The notes: a model not told the origin generated them from the letters alone. A stretch of 64,000 nucleotides of DNA from an uncultured Synechococcus sp. (GCA_937911865.1 CALDSK010000325.1:89942-153941), one strand, 5' to 3'. Numbered from the stretch's first letter, positions 31,749-41,065 are shown. Program-made: numbers and translations.

Positions 31749-33437
31749 ATGGTTGTTTCCTTTTTCTTCCGCTTACGGCAGCTGTTTTGTCAAACCACGA
31801 CCCGGCGGCGGTTCTTCCGCATCGGGCAGTATGCTGGTCTGTTCAGCCTATGCTTTTTACTGGCAGTGGGCTGCCGGAATGGTGGGAGTGCTATCGATGA
31901 TACGGTGGGCGCGGGCGATCGCGTCTCTGTGGGAACTACCCTGAGCGCTCGCACCCTCGATCCTGCTGATTCCTATGAAATTTTTCCTGGCATTTTGCTC
32001 TACAACATGGGCGATCGCCTCTATACCTATTCGCCGGGCACCACTGATCTGGTGCCTCAGCTAGCCACTGACCTGCCCAGAATTAGTGACGACGGCCTAA
32101 CCTACACCATTTCTTTGCGCGACGACGTTACTCTCCACGACGGTACGCCTTTCACTGCCGAAGTCATGGCATTTTCTATCGAACGCTTTATGGAAAATGG
32201 AGGCCGCCCAGCCTCATTACTAACGGGCAAAGTTGATACGGTTTCTGTCACAGATGGTGATCTGGTCATCACGCTCAAGCAGCCGTTTGCAGCATTTCCT
32301 TCTCTCCTCACCTTCTCCGGTATTACCCCGGTTTCTCCTGAGGCATACGAAGTGGGGGCGGGTAGCTTTAACCCTGATAGTTTTATTGGCTCTGGGCCTT
32401 ACAAGCTCGCTTCTTTTAGCAGTGATGTGATCAAGCTAGATGTCAATGAAGACTACTGGGGCGTAAAGCCTGATAACGGCGGCATTGATATTCAGGTATT
32501 TACCAGCGCTGTAAACCTTTACAACACGTTTACTTCAGGCGGTTTAGATGTGGCCTACCAAACGCTAGACCCCGACCAGATTTCTACGCTAGAAGCCGAT
32601 GCGGCGAGCGAAAACTGGCAGGTGATTGAAGCGGGTTCTACGGTCGTAAACTACCTGTCGCTCAATCAAAAAATTGCGCCCTTTGATGATTTGAATGTTC
32701 GTAAAGCGGTAGCGGCAATGATGGACCGTCAGCTGATTAGCGATCGCGCCTTTAAAGGCCAGGCTGAACCGCTCTATAGCCTCATTCCCAAAAGCTTCCC
32801 CGTCTACGATCCTGTCTTTGAAGAAGCCTACGGCGATGGCAACTTTGAAGAGGCCAAAGCGTACTTAGCAGAAGCCGGAATCACAGAAGCGAATCCCCTA
32901 GAGTTTGAAATCTGGTACCCATCTGCCTCTACGCCCCGCTCGGTTGCCGCCAATACAATTAAGCAATCAGTTGAGCAAGCGCTGCCTGGTTTGGTAAACG
33001 TGACGGTCAGCACGGCTGAGTCTGCAACCCTGTGGGAGAACGTAGAGAACGGTGCCTACAACAGCGTGCTCTCCAACTGGTACCCTGACTACTTCGATCC
33101 TGAGAACTTTGTACAGCCCTTCTTGACCTGTGATGAAGGATCTAGCGAGACGCTTTGCACGGTCGGCTCACCCCAAGCCAACGGTTCTTTTTACTACAGT
33201 GACAAAGCCAATCAGCTGGTCGCCGATCAAAATGCTGAGCAAGACCCCACTAAGCGAGACGCTATCTTTGCTGATTTGCAGCAGCTGATGATTGACGATG
33301 TTCCTTACATTCCGCTGTGGCAAACAAAGGACTATGTCTTCACAACTGCAGACGTTAGCGATGTCGCGATCGAGCCCAATCAGCAATTTTTGCTATGGCA
33401 AATTGACAAAAGTGTCGCGACAGCCGCTGCTGAGTAG
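31749..33437 (+). CDS. ABC transporter substrate-binding lipoprotein (family 5, peptide/nickel type)
   Basis: A large periplasmic binding protein of solute-binding family 5. The N-terminus has a twin-arginine-like TRRRFFR followed by a hydrophobic run and a lipobox LLAVGC, so a membrane-anchored lipoprotein is likely. The body has DPADSYEIFPGILLYNMGDRLYTY, ISLRDDVTLHDGTPFTAEVMAFSIERFM and LNVRKAVAAMMDRQLI, all family-typical. The frame is open from an ATG at 31677; the start at 31749 gives a normal signal peptide. A matching permease follows 50 bases later, but no second permease or ATPase is near. Another complete set lies at 55720-61556. The ligand (peptide, nickel or opine) is unknown. Confidence 0.9.
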   Translation: MVVSFFFRLRQLFCQTTTRRRFFRIGQYAGLFSLCFLLAVGCRNGGSAIDDTVGAGDRVSVGTTLSARTLDPADSYEIFPGILLYNMGDRLYTYSPGTTDLVPQLATDLPRISDDGLTYTISLRDDVTLHDGTPFTAEVMAFSIERFMENGGRPASLLTGKVDTVSVTDGDLVITLKQPFAAFPSLLTFSGITPVSPEAYEVGAGSFNPDSFIGSGPYKLASFSSDVIKLDVNEDYWGVKPDNGGIDIQVFTSAVNLYNTFTSGGLDVAYQTLDPDQISTLEADAASENWQVIEAGSTVVNYLSLNQKIAPFDDLNVRKAVAAMMDRQLISDRAFKGQAEPLYSLIPKSFPVYDPVFEEAYGDGNFEEAKAYLAEAGITEANPLEFEIWYPSASTPRSVAANTIKQSVEQALPGLVNVTVSTAESATLWENVENGAYNSVLSNWYPDYFDPENFVQPFLTCDEGSSETLCTVGSPQANGSFYYSDKANQLVADQNAEQDPTKRDAIFADLQQLMIDDVPYIPLWQTKDYVFTTADVSDVAIEPNQQFLLWQIDKSVATAAAE

Positions 33438-33487
33438 GCGAAAGCGACCTTTAGCATCAGCGGCCTGCAAAATACCCCTCTTCATCT

Positions 33488-34513
33488 ATGTCTCGCACCA
33501 GCTCACTGCGCCTCTATGTCATCTCTCGGCTACTTCTAGCCCCTTTGATGATCTGGACTATTTCGTCCGTTGTCTTTCTTTTATTGCGAGCCACCCCTGG
33601 CGATCCGGTAGATGCGCTTTTGGGTCCGCGCGCCCCTGAAGCCGCTAAGGCGATTATGCGTACCAAGCTAGGGCTCGACCAGTCTTTGTTCAAGCAGTAC
33701 ATCGACTATATTGGTCAGCTGTTTACCTTCGACCTAGGCAGTTCTTTGGCCAGCCAGGGGCAAACCGTCTGGCAAATTATTGGCGCTCATTTTCCGGCAA
33801 CGGTTGAATTGACGCTCTGTGGCATGTTGATTGCTGCTGCCGTTGGACTGACGGTGGGTTCGATTGCGGCTTCACGGCCCAACACGGTGTTCGACGCTGG
33901 CGGACGTATCTTCGGTATCGTGACCTATGCGGTGCCCATGTACTGGTTTGGCATGATTTTGCAGCTAATTTTTGCGGTGCAGCTGAACTGGTTTCCTATC
34001 GGCACCCGATTTCCGCTAAGCGAGGTCCCGCCAGCTGGCCCCACAGGCCTCTATCTGTTAGATAGCCTTTTGAATTTAGACTTTTACCAGTTTGGAACAA
34101 CGCTGTACTACCTGGCGCTGCCAAGCCTGACGCTAGGCGTTTTAATCAGCGGTGTGTTTGAGCGGATTGTGCGGGTAAACCTGCGGCAGACGCTAAAGGC
34201 CGACTATGTTGAGGCCGCGCGAGCTAGGGGTATTTCTGAGTTTCGGATTATCACGGCCCATGCGCTGAAAAATGCGATGATTCCGGTCATCACAATTTTG
34301 GGATTGACGTTCGCTTCTTTGTTAGGGGGCGCGGTACTCACAGAGGTAACGTTCTCTTGGCCAGGACTGGCCAACCGGCTATATGAGGCGATTACTCAGC
34401 GCGATTATCCGGTCGTACAGGGGCTGATGGTCTTCTTTGCGGCAATCGTAGCAGTTGTAAGTATTGCTATTGATATTTTGAATGCCTATGTAGATCCGCG
34501 TATTCGCTATTAG
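33488..34513 (+). CDS. ABC transporter permease, DppB/OppB family
   Basis: A 341-residue inner-membrane permease with the family start LYVISRLLLAPLMIWTISSVVFLLLRATPGDP. The EAA-type loop ADYVEAARARGISEFRIITAHALKNAMIPVITILG lies near residues 238-272, the contact site for the ATPase. The end ...QGLMVFFAAIVAVVSIAIDILNAYVDPRIRY is also typical. It follows its binding-protein gene. The partner permease (DppC type) and ATPases are missing here; they may be encoded elsewhere or be shared with the set at 55720-61556 (inference). Confidence 0.93.
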   Translation: MSRTSSLRLYVISRLLLAPLMIWTISSVVFLLLRATPGDPVDALLGPRAPEAAKAIMRTKLGLDQSLFKQYIDYIGQLFTFDLGSSLASQGQTVWQIIGAHFPATVELTLCGMLIAAAVGLTVGSIAASRPNTVFDAGGRIFGIVTYAVPMYWFGMILQLIFAVQLNWFPIGTRFPLSEVPPAGPTGLYLLDSLLNLDFYQFGTTLYYLALPSLTLGVLISGVFERIVRVNLRQTLKADYVEAARARGISEFRIITAHALKNAMIPVITILGLTFASLLGGAVLTEVTFSWPGLANRLYEAITQRDYPVVQGLMVFFAAIVAVVSIAIDILNAYVDPRIRY

Positions 34514-34570
34514 GTTTTAGCGGTTCTTTTTTATCGAGATAGCTGATAATGTGAATAAATATTACTGATG

Positions 34571-34619
34571 TAGCGATTGCCAGATGCATTTGGCAATCGC
34601 CGACTACTTAGTTCTATAT
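34571..34619 (+). repeat. Possible short derivative of the 108-bp element (head hairpin)
   Basis: TAGCGATTGCC pairs with GGCAATCGC around AGATGCATT, the same plan as the head of the 108-bp element (TAGC...ATGCAT...GC), and CTATAT follows at 34614-34619. The middle is missing. Sequence identity outside the shared plan is low, so the relation is uncertain. Confidence 0.35.
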
Positions 34620-34721
34620 GCATCAGCGGTTTCACGTACTGGAAATGTACAGCGCTCAGTCGCAGCTCAGTCGTAAACGTATTAAGTAGCAAGCGTATAA
34701 GTAATAGGAATATTATCTGGG

Positions 34722-35189
34722 GTGTGGGTCAGGACTTTGTCTAACGAGTTTTCTGTAAAATCAGATGTGCCTTCTGGTGCGTCTTCAGTGGCTTTGCTGG
34801 CGCTCAAGCGTTTTGTGAGAGGCACTTTTCAGCGAGTCAGCTTAGCGTTGGTTTCGTTGATTCTGATGCTCAACCTAACTGCCCCTACAGCGACCTCTCA
34901 TCACGCTACGGCGCTCAATGTCGCAGCCCATCCGGTGCCGACGCAGCAGTTGTTCTCTTCTACTGAGGTGCCTTCTGCTGGTTCGCGTCCGTCTCATTTT
35001 CCAGCAGAGTCTGTGGCAGATACCTCAATAAATGCCTCCATGCGTGCACCTACCGACGGCTTGAACGCCTCATCGAGGCCGGTGAATTTACTGCGCTCTA
35101 GTCTGACTCATCATCGCCTGACGAGTGCGAGGCTACTGATTCCGTCTGATGCCGAACGCTCGGCGGTAGCGGCTGCGAATCATCGGTAA
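34722..35189 (+). CDS. Hypothetical protein with one hydrophobic segment
   Basis: A 155-residue open frame from a GTG at 34722. A basic stretch (LKRFVRGTFQR) and a hydrophobic segment (VSLALVSLILMLNL) near residues 38-53 suggest a signal or anchor. The rest is rich in Ser, Ala, Thr, Pro and His with no recognised domain, which could be a disordered exported protein. There is no strong ribosome site and no family match comes to mind, so it may be spurious. It lies between two possible fragments of the 108-bp element. Confidence 0.35.
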   Translation: MWVRTLSNEFSVKSDVPSGASSVALLALKRFVRGTFQRVSLALVSLILMLNLTAPTATSHHATALNVAAHPVPTQQLFSSTEVPSAGSRPSHFPAESVADTSINASMRAPTDGLNASSRPVNLLRSSLTHHRLTSARLLIPSDAERSAVAAANHR

Positions 35190-35566
35190 CGATTCTGTCA
35201 GGCAGAATTAAGCCGCGGCGCAGTACATCGACTCAATACTTTTCTTGTTAAAAATCGTCTCTAGTGCGTCTTTCCAAGTGCATTTATCTTCGAATCTATC
35301 TGTAATGCCTCAGTGTTGTGATGCCTCAGTGCTGTAATTCCTGTTTGCTGTAATTCCTATTTGCTGTAACTCTTTGTGCGGTCGCATGTGTAGCTGCTCA
35401 AAATAGGTCATCGCTCGCAATATGTCGCAGCTCACAGACCTAAGTCACTCATTCTGGGCCTAATACTATAGCGTTCGCAAAGAAGCGTTCGCTAAGACAG
35501 TTGCTAAATGCACTTGGCGATTGCCTGTATTAGAGTACCTTTGCTTTCTAAGGGTGGGTAAGGTTT
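35190..35566. repeat. Spacer with tandem repeat 16 bp x 5 (35301-35380)
   Basis: Five imperfect 16-base units run from 35301 to 35380 (TGTAATGCCTCAGTGT, TGTGATGCCTCAGTGC, TGTAATTCCTGTTTGC, TGTAATTCCTATTTGC, TGTAACTCTTTGTGCG). At 35467-35525 a stretch starting TATAGC and containing CTAAGACA resembles the reverse tail of the 108-bp element with its middle deleted. No gene is seen in the spacer. Confidence 0.65.
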
Positions 35567-36016
35567 GTGATGTTATCAACAACTGCGGCCCAGATAGTTA
35601 CTCGAATGGCGACTCAACTGATGGCTCGGTTACCTGGTCCGTTTTGGCTGGGAACAAGCGTCAATATGGGAGCGATCGCACTCTTCCTGATAACAGCTCA
35701 TAGCGCCGCGGCCTGCGAGTTCTTCTCTATCCCTCAGCAGTACAACACGACTGAGTTTGGCGATGTGGTGGTGATTGGCTATCAGGCTGAGCGCCCTTAT
35801 CGGGTAGTGGTACTTTCTGATGACCAAGACACGCTAAATGAAGTGCGCGAATGCGTTACCGATGCATTTGCTACCCGCTCGCGCATCGGTGACTACATCC
35901 AGGTCGCTAGCTTCAGCCGCCGGTCTGATGCTGAAGTGATTCGCCGGGTGCTGCGCCGAGCCGGCTACCGCTCTCGGGTCGTTTACCGCGACAGCTGGTC
36001 GTCTGCCCGGTTCTAG
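35567..36016 (+). CDS. Exported SPOR-like small protein, hypothetical
   Basis: A 149-residue protein with a hydrophobic segment (FWLGTSVNMGAIALFLITAHSAAAC) near residues 26-50 that looks like a signal peptide. The mature part has PYRVVVLSDDQDTLNEVRECVTDAFATRSRIGDYIQVASFSRRSDAEVIRRVLRRAGYRSRVVY, two short beta-alpha-beta-like blocks of which the second resembles a SPOR (peptidoglycan-binding) domain. It is probably periplasmic. It precedes the FecR/CHASE2 gene pair by about 40 bases and may be co-transcribed. Confidence 0.65.
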   Translation: MMLSTTAAQIVTRMATQLMARLPGPFWLGTSVNMGAIALFLITAHSAAACEFFSIPQQYNTTEFGDVVVIGYQAERPYRVVVLSDDQDTLNEVRECVTDAFATRSRIGDYIQVASFSRRSDAEVIRRVLRRAGYRSRVVYRDSWSSARF

Positions 36017-36057
36017 GCGGTTATAGTGAACACAATTACGTTCCTGACTCGTTAAAA

Positions 36058-36912
36058 ATGCCTAAAATTCAGCGATCGCTATTTTTAGCGATGTCAACGG
36101 GTCTCGTAATGCGAGCTGCCGCAGCCTGGGGCCAGTCTCGAAGAATTAGAGGCCGCCGTTGGCTGACTATCGCTGAACTTGCAGGTCCTGTAGAGCTGTT
36201 GCCGTTTCGAGGACAACGGCGGCAGGCCGTCGTAGGCGATCGCCTCGATCGCGTCGGCGACATGCTCGTAACAGGACCTGAGGCTTCCGCTCGTTTAGAA
36301 GTAGATTTAGCTGTTGGTTTTATTGCCATGGCAGAAAACAGTCAGTTACAGATTCGGACCTTGAGCACCCATGCGAGTGGTGGGCGGATCACCGAGCTAT
36401 TTGTGCTGCGCGGGCAGGTTAATTTACGCATTCGCCAGCTGACAAATCCAGATAGCCGAATTGATATTTATACGCCTGCTGGGGTCAGCGGCGTTCGTGG
36501 GACTGTGTTTGGCGTAGCCGTTCGTTTAGATGGTCAAACTGGCGTAGCCACTCAAGAAGGTAGCGTTGCGTCTTCGGCGCAGGGGCAAACCGTTTTGGTT
36601 AATACCAATCAGCAGTCAACCATTCGACCGGGCCATCCGCCAACGCCCCCCATCCCGCTAAGAGACAATCCCGATCTGTCGATAGAAGTGCTAAGGGCGA
36701 CGGATGAACGCAATCAGCAGGGCCTGAGGCTGGTAGAAGTTGTGGGCTATACCGATACCGTCAACTTGCTGACCATAAACGATGAAGAATACTTGCTGGA
36801 TCGCGCAGGCCGCTTTGAGACCTTGATTCCTAGCGCCGCTGACAAACGCATTCAAGTGTCAATCACAACGCCTTTGGGCACAACGCAACAATACGAGCTG
36901 GTAGCCCCGTGA
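36058..36912 (+). CDS. FecR domain-containing protein
   Basis: A 284-residue protein with a FecR-type beta domain: VGDRLDRVGDMLVTGPEASARLEVDLAVGFIAMAENSQLQIRTL at about residues 58-102, then INLR-type strands and IDIYTPAGVSGVRGTVFGVAV near 137-158, the core family motif. In cyanobacteria FecR proteins without a TonB receptor often accompany CHASE2 kinases. Here the stop codon overlaps the start of the CHASE2 kinase (GTGA at 36909-36912), so the two are translationally coupled and the FecR protein is probably an extracytoplasmic partner of the kinase. An N-terminal hydrophobic signal is weak. Confidence 0.87.
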   Translation: MPKIQRSLFLAMSTGLVMRAAAAWGQSRRIRGRRWLTIAELAGPVELLPFRGQRRQAVVGDRLDRVGDMLVTGPEASARLEVDLAVGFIAMAENSQLQIRTLSTHASGGRITELFVLRGQVNLRIRQLTNPDSRIDIYTPAGVSGVRGTVFGVAVRLDGQTGVATQEGSVASSAQGQTVLVNTNQQSTIRPGHPPTPPIPLRDNPDLSIEVLRATDERNQQGLRLVEVVGYTDTVNLLTINDEEYLLDRAGRFETLIPSAADKRIQVSITTPLGTTQQYELVAP

Positions 36913-39698
36913 TTGTAGATACCGTGACTGCAAGATTTCGTGCAAGATTCCGCAGGCGACTCGGCACGCTTACGCGTATGGTACCTGGCCTGATTGCCAG
37001 TGTGTCTGTGGTAATGCTCATGCAGCTTCATGCCTGGGAGCCGGTAGAGCGCATGGTTCACAATCAGGTCGTCCGCTGGCGAGGGGCCAACAGCTGGGAT
37101 TCCCGTATCGTGATGATTAATATCGACGATAAAACCTTGAATCAGCTGGGCCCCTTTCCTCTGTCTCGCGATTACTATGGGCAGCTGATCGAACAGCTCA
37201 GAAAAGAAGAGGCCAGTGTCGTTGTCTTTAATTTGATTTTGACCGATCGTAGCTTGGCCACAGACAGTGAGCGTGGCGACGCCTCTGTGGGTAGTCGTTC
37301 GCGATCGCCGACGGCCAAGATGGCACAAGAAATGGCGAATCACGGTCGTGTGGTGATTGGCCAGACCTGGAGCCTCGACGGTGCGGCGGTAGAGCCTGCG
37401 CCAGTGCTATCGGAAAATGCGATCGCTATTGGCCATATGAGATTGCCTGTCGATCTCGATGGATTTACCCGCTCGGTTGAGCTGGTTTACCGCGGAGTGC
37501 CGGTTCTAGGCGTGGCTGCTATTCAGGCCTACAGCCTGGAAGATGAACTCATTAGCATTCCGACAGATATGGAGCAACTGCGGCTGAACTGGCCTAGCTC
37601 TGTGACTAACCTCAACACAATGAGCCTGATTGACGTGCTCAATGGCGCTACCCCAAGCGATGGCTTCGAAGACAAAATTATCGTCGTGGGTTTCGGTGCT
37701 ACAGCTGGACCCTCGACGATGCGTACGCCCTTCGATAATCGCTGGCCTGTGCCGGGTGGGTATATGCACGCCGCTGTGATTGATAATCTGCTCAATCAGA
37801 GCTGGCTGCAGTCTGTGCCTGAACCGCCGTTTAAGCTGGTCTTACTTTTGAGCGGTCCGCTGTTTAGCTGGCTGCTGTATCGTCGCCGGGTTGGCATACA
37901 GTTGCTCACGACTGGCCTGTGTTCTGTGGGCTGGCTGCTGATATGCATTGTGGCGATGCATAGCGGCTATGTTTTGCCAGTCGTTCCACCTGTCGTGATG
38001 CTGATGGGTGCTGGTGTGAGTCTGGTTGTGTGGGGGCGGTTGCAATCGAACGCGCTGCTGCAAGTGCGTTCTGCTTTTTTAAGCACAATGAGTCACGAAA
38101 TTCGCACGCCACTCAACGCCATTATTAATCTCTCGGAGATGCTGCAAGATACGATGCTAGACGAGCGTCAAAAAGAGTATGTTGAAACGCTTTGTAGCAG
38201 CAGTCAAACGCTCATGGCGCTGATTAACGATGTGTTGGATTTCTCGAAAATCGAGGCCGGAAAACTCACTTTAGAAGACTATCCGATCAGCTTGACCGAT
38301 GCTATTGAACGCAGCATTGAGCTGCTTGCGCCCCGTGCGGCTGAAAAATCAATAGAGCTGGTATACGCCATAGAGGCGAGTGCGCCCGCCGTGATTGTGA
38401 GCGATCCGGTTCGCCTGCAGCAGATTTTAATTAATTTGTTAAGTAATGCCGTGAAGTTTACAGACACGGGTGAAGTGTCGGTTCGCGTAAGCGCGAGACC
38501 TGTGCCGCCTCGCAGGCCACTGCTGCCACTGCCAAAAAGACAAAAGAAGGCGGCTGCTACTGGCCCTTATCAGTCTACGCGGCAGCCATCCCCTTTTGCC
38601 GAACAGATATACGAGATGCACTTTGAGGTGACGGATACCGGCATTGGTATTCCAGCCGATCGGATTCTTCAGCTATTTGAGCCCTTTAGCCAGGTGAGTG
38701 CTTCAACGACTCGAAAATACGGAGGAACTGGCTTAGGGCTGTCTATTAGTAAGCGTTTGAGTGAGCGCTTAGGCGGCGACTTGTGGGCCAAGAGTACGCT
38801 GGGACAGGGCAGTACGTTTTACTTTACGTTTCAGACAAAAGCGCCCGACCTCAAGCGGCCAATCCCGGACTATTTGAGTGCACTTAAAGGAGCTCATTTG
38901 CTGCTGATTGACCGGAATAAAACGCGCTGCGAGCAGTTAAGTCGTGAGCTACAGGCGCTAGACATTTCTCTTATACGGACGTCATCTCTGGCAGAGGCGT
39001 CGGTGTTTATGCAAAACACACCGACGGTTGACGGTGCGTTTCTAGATAGTGCGATCGCCAAAAATATTGACAATATTCAATCGGCGATACTCACCCTGCG
39101 AAACGCTATTGAAAATCAGCAGCTTCCTGTCATTTTACTCAGCCCACTTAAGCGCGATCTCAGCGCGTTGCCAGCAGAGGTGACAATCTTGTGGAAGCCA
39201 GTTAAGCAGGCGGCGCTCTATCAAGCCTTGCGAGCGATTAAGCCGATTACATTCACCGCTGTGCCTGGCGATGAGGTCATGCAGTCTGTTTCCGAGACAC
39301 AGCGAGCGGCACTCAAGATTTTGATCGCCGAGGACAATTTGACGAATCAAAAAGTAGCGCTGCGACTGCTAGAGCTGCTGGGATATCAGGCAGATGTGGT
39401 GAGTTCTGGTCGCGCAGTACTGGCTGCATTAGCTCGTCAGCGCTACGACGTTATTTTGATGGATATGCGAATGCCAGATATGGATGGCATCGAAACAACC
39501 CGGCAGATTCGCCAGGGTAAGAAGCATGCAGACGTGTGGATTATTGCGATGACCGCTAATTCAATGGCGCGCGATCGCAAGCTCTGCTTTTCCGCGGGTA
39601 TGAACGATTACTTGCCCAAGCCTATTAAGCGCGAGGCGTTAGCGCAGGCCTTACAGCGAGCGGCCGTCGATCAGCAGGCACGGCAGCTACCAGGATAA
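36909..39698 (+). CDS. CHASE2 sensor hybrid histidine kinase with receiver domain
   Basis: A 929-residue sensor protein. After one N-terminal hydrophobic helix (VPGLIASVSVVMLM) the CHASE2 domain covers about 45-300 on the outside, and three closely spaced helices follow (about 305-380). The HisKA box SHEIRTPLNAI places the phospho-acceptor at His396. The ATPase domain has INLLSNAVKFTDTG, DTGIGIP and GTGLGLSISKRL. A receiver-like segment without clear acid residues spans about 660-780, and a true receiver follows (IAEDNLTNQKVA ... ILMDMRMPDMDG) with Asp852. The start is a GTG overlapping the FecR stop. No output domain is present, so the phosphate probably goes to a separate regulator. Confidence 0.93.
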   Translation: MIVDTVTARFRARFRRRLGTLTRMVPGLIASVSVVMLMQLHAWEPVERMVHNQVVRWRGANSWDSRIVMINIDDKTLNQLGPFPLSRDYYGQLIEQLRKEEASVVVFNLILTDRSLATDSERGDASVGSRSRSPTAKMAQEMANHGRVVIGQTWSLDGAAVEPAPVLSENAIAIGHMRLPVDLDGFTRSVELVYRGVPVLGVAAIQAYSLEDELISIPTDMEQLRLNWPSSVTNLNTMSLIDVLNGATPSDGFEDKIIVVGFGATAGPSTMRTPFDNRWPVPGGYMHAAVIDNLLNQSWLQSVPEPPFKLVLLLSGPLFSWLLYRRRVGIQLLTTGLCSVGWLLICIVAMHSGYVLPVVPPVVMLMGAGVSLVVWGRLQSNALLQVRSAFLSTMSHEIRTPLNAIINLSEMLQDTMLDERQKEYVETLCSSSQTLMALINDVLDFSKIEAGKLTLEDYPISLTDAIERSIELLAPRAAEKSIELVYAIEASAPAVIVSDPVRLQQILINLLSNAVKFTDTGEVSVRVSARPVPPRRPLLPLPKRQKKAAATGPYQSTRQPSPFAEQIYEMHFEVTDTGIGIPADRILQLFEPFSQVSASTTRKYGGTGLGLSISKRLSERLGGDLWAKSTLGQGSTFYFTFQTKAPDLKRPIPDYLSALKGAHLLLIDRNKTRCEQLSRELQALDISLIRTSSLAEASVFMQNTPTVDGAFLDSAIAKNIDNIQSAILTLRNAIENQQLPVILLSPLKRDLSALPAEVTILWKPVKQAALYQALRAIKPITFTAVPGDEVMQSVSETQRAALKILIAEDNLTNQKVALRLLELLGYQADVVSSGRAVLAALARQRYDVILMDMRMPDMDGIETTRQIRQGKKHADVWIIAMTANSMARDRKLCFSAGMNDYLPKPIKREALAQALQRAAVDQQARQLPG

Positions 39699-39729
39699 GC
39701 AGCTTTAGCCTGGTTTTAGCATTGACGGC

Positions 39730-40932
39730 TTAGCATTGACCTAGTCCTATATGCTTTTGAAACATATCGAGCCCGACTTGGATGATGCCGATAAAGGCGA
39801 TCGCACCCATTACCATCATTGGGCTTAACGTGTCTCCAAACAATGCGATCGCCAGCACCGCCGCGGCAGCCGCCAATCGGTGCAATGCCCTCACCTGGCA
39901 GGCAAAAATGACGCCCGTACGATGCAAGAGCGCCAGTGATAAGTAGCAAATTGTAACCGATCCAGCCATCAGCCAGCGATCGTTAGCTGGCAGCGCTACA
40001 CCTGGCGTTGCCAGCACCGCATGTTCTACACCAATGCCCACAGCTGCCAGGCCAATCACCAGCGGCAGATGGCCATAGAGCCAGATTTGTAAAATCAGTG
40101 CTTTACCGGTTTCTCTTGCCTGTTCTAAGGCTTTGCTCAACGCGTTTTCAAAATATAGCCACCACAGCCCGAAGGCCGTCGCAAACCCTAGCGTTGCAGT
40201 GATGGCAACCGGAAAGCGCCAATCCATTTCAGAAAGACCATTAACTACCGCAATGACTGCTTCTCCCAGCACAATGATTGTGAACAATCCGAGGCGCTCT
40301 GGTAAATGCTCTGCGTGAGGTGGCCACAGCCGCTGCTGCTCTGATCCTAAGATCGGCGAAGCAAAATCTACCAGCAGCCCAGCACCCCAAAGGACAAAAC
40401 GCCAAGGCGCTGGCACAGCCAGTGAAATGATCCAGAGTAGAACGCCTACGGCAAAGCCAATGTTCAGCGGGTATACAAGCGGCTTTACCTGAGGAATGTG
40501 TCTGACGACCCTGAGATATTCCACAATTAGTAGCAGCCTAGAAATAATGTAGCTGAGCGCGAATCCAAATGAGGTGGTGCTCCAGGCGTGGTGAATGTTG
40601 ATAGCGAGAGATGCGATCGCTATCATCTGTAGACCCATCATCATCCGACGAATGGGATCATCACTATCAAATCTATTTGCGTAAAATGTGGTTCCAATCC
40701 AGGTCCACCAAAGCGGAACAAACAGGCCCGCATAGCCCAAAAATCCACTAATAGAGACTTCGCCACTGAGCTTATGCGCCAGCTGCGAGACGGCCGCAAC
40801 AAACACCAAATCATAAAACAGCTCTAGCCAGGTGGCATGTCGCGGTTCTTGTTCAGCTTCGCCAATGCGCAGCCGAGGCGGATTAGTTGAGAGAATTCTG
40901 AGAAAGACAGGACGAGGGAGGGTAGGTCGCAT
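39730..40932 (-). CDS. Low temperature requirement protein A (LtrA) family membrane protein
   Basis: A 400-residue membrane protein of the LtrA family, known from Listeria as needed for growth in the cold, mechanism unknown. The start region HATWLELFYDLVFVAAVSQLAHKL is diagnostic, and GLFTIIVLGEAVIAVVNGL near residues 215-235 is the second conserved block. About ten hydrophobic helices are visible. Just downstream the plus strand has a short direct repeat (TAGCATTGAC twice near 39717-39741). Upstream lies copy D of the 108-bp element. Confidence 0.92.
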   Translation of the reverse strand: MRPTLPRPVFLRILSTNPPRLRIGEAEQEPRHATWLELFYDLVFVAAVSQLAHKLSGEVSISGFLGYAGLFVPLWWTWIGTTFYANRFDSDDPIRRMMMGLQMIAIASLAINIHHAWSTTSFGFALSYIISRLLLIVEYLRVVRHIPQVKPLVYPLNIGFAVGVLLWIISLAVPAPWRFVLWGAGLLVDFASPILGSEQQRLWPPHAEHLPERLGLFTIIVLGEAVIAVVNGLSEMDWRFPVAITATLGFATAFGLWWLYFENALSKALEQARETGKALILQIWLYGHLPLVIGLAAVGIGVEHAVLATPGVALPANDRWLMAGSVTICYLSLALLHRTGVIFACQVRALHRLAAAAAVLAIALFGDTLSPMMVMGAIAFIGIIQVGLDMFQKHIGLGQC

Positions 40933-40957
40933 GACGGATATTAAGCCTGAGTCAAAG

Positions 40958-41065
40958 ATATAGCAAACGTCCTAATGCATTAGGACGTTTGCGCAGCAGC
41001 ATTGCCTGTTTGCCAAGGGGTGCAACCTTTAGTGAGTGTCTCAAGCAATGCTTCGAAAGCTATAG
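40958..41065 (+). repeat. 108-bp interspersed element, copy D, joined to an extra head (E)
   Basis: It starts ATATAGC and ends GCTATAG, 108 bp. The head hairpin is perfect: CAAACGTCCTAATG pairs with CATTAGGACGTTTG. The distant arms AGCATTGC and GCAATGCT also pair perfectly. The tail runs straight into a second head hairpin at 41061-41093 whose 31 bases match copy A's head exactly. It lies upstream of ltrA. Confidence 0.8.

Noticed and set aside
36852..37343. 163-codon minus-strand ORF at the FecR/CHASE2 junction
   Set aside because: It is antisense to both genes and has no family features.
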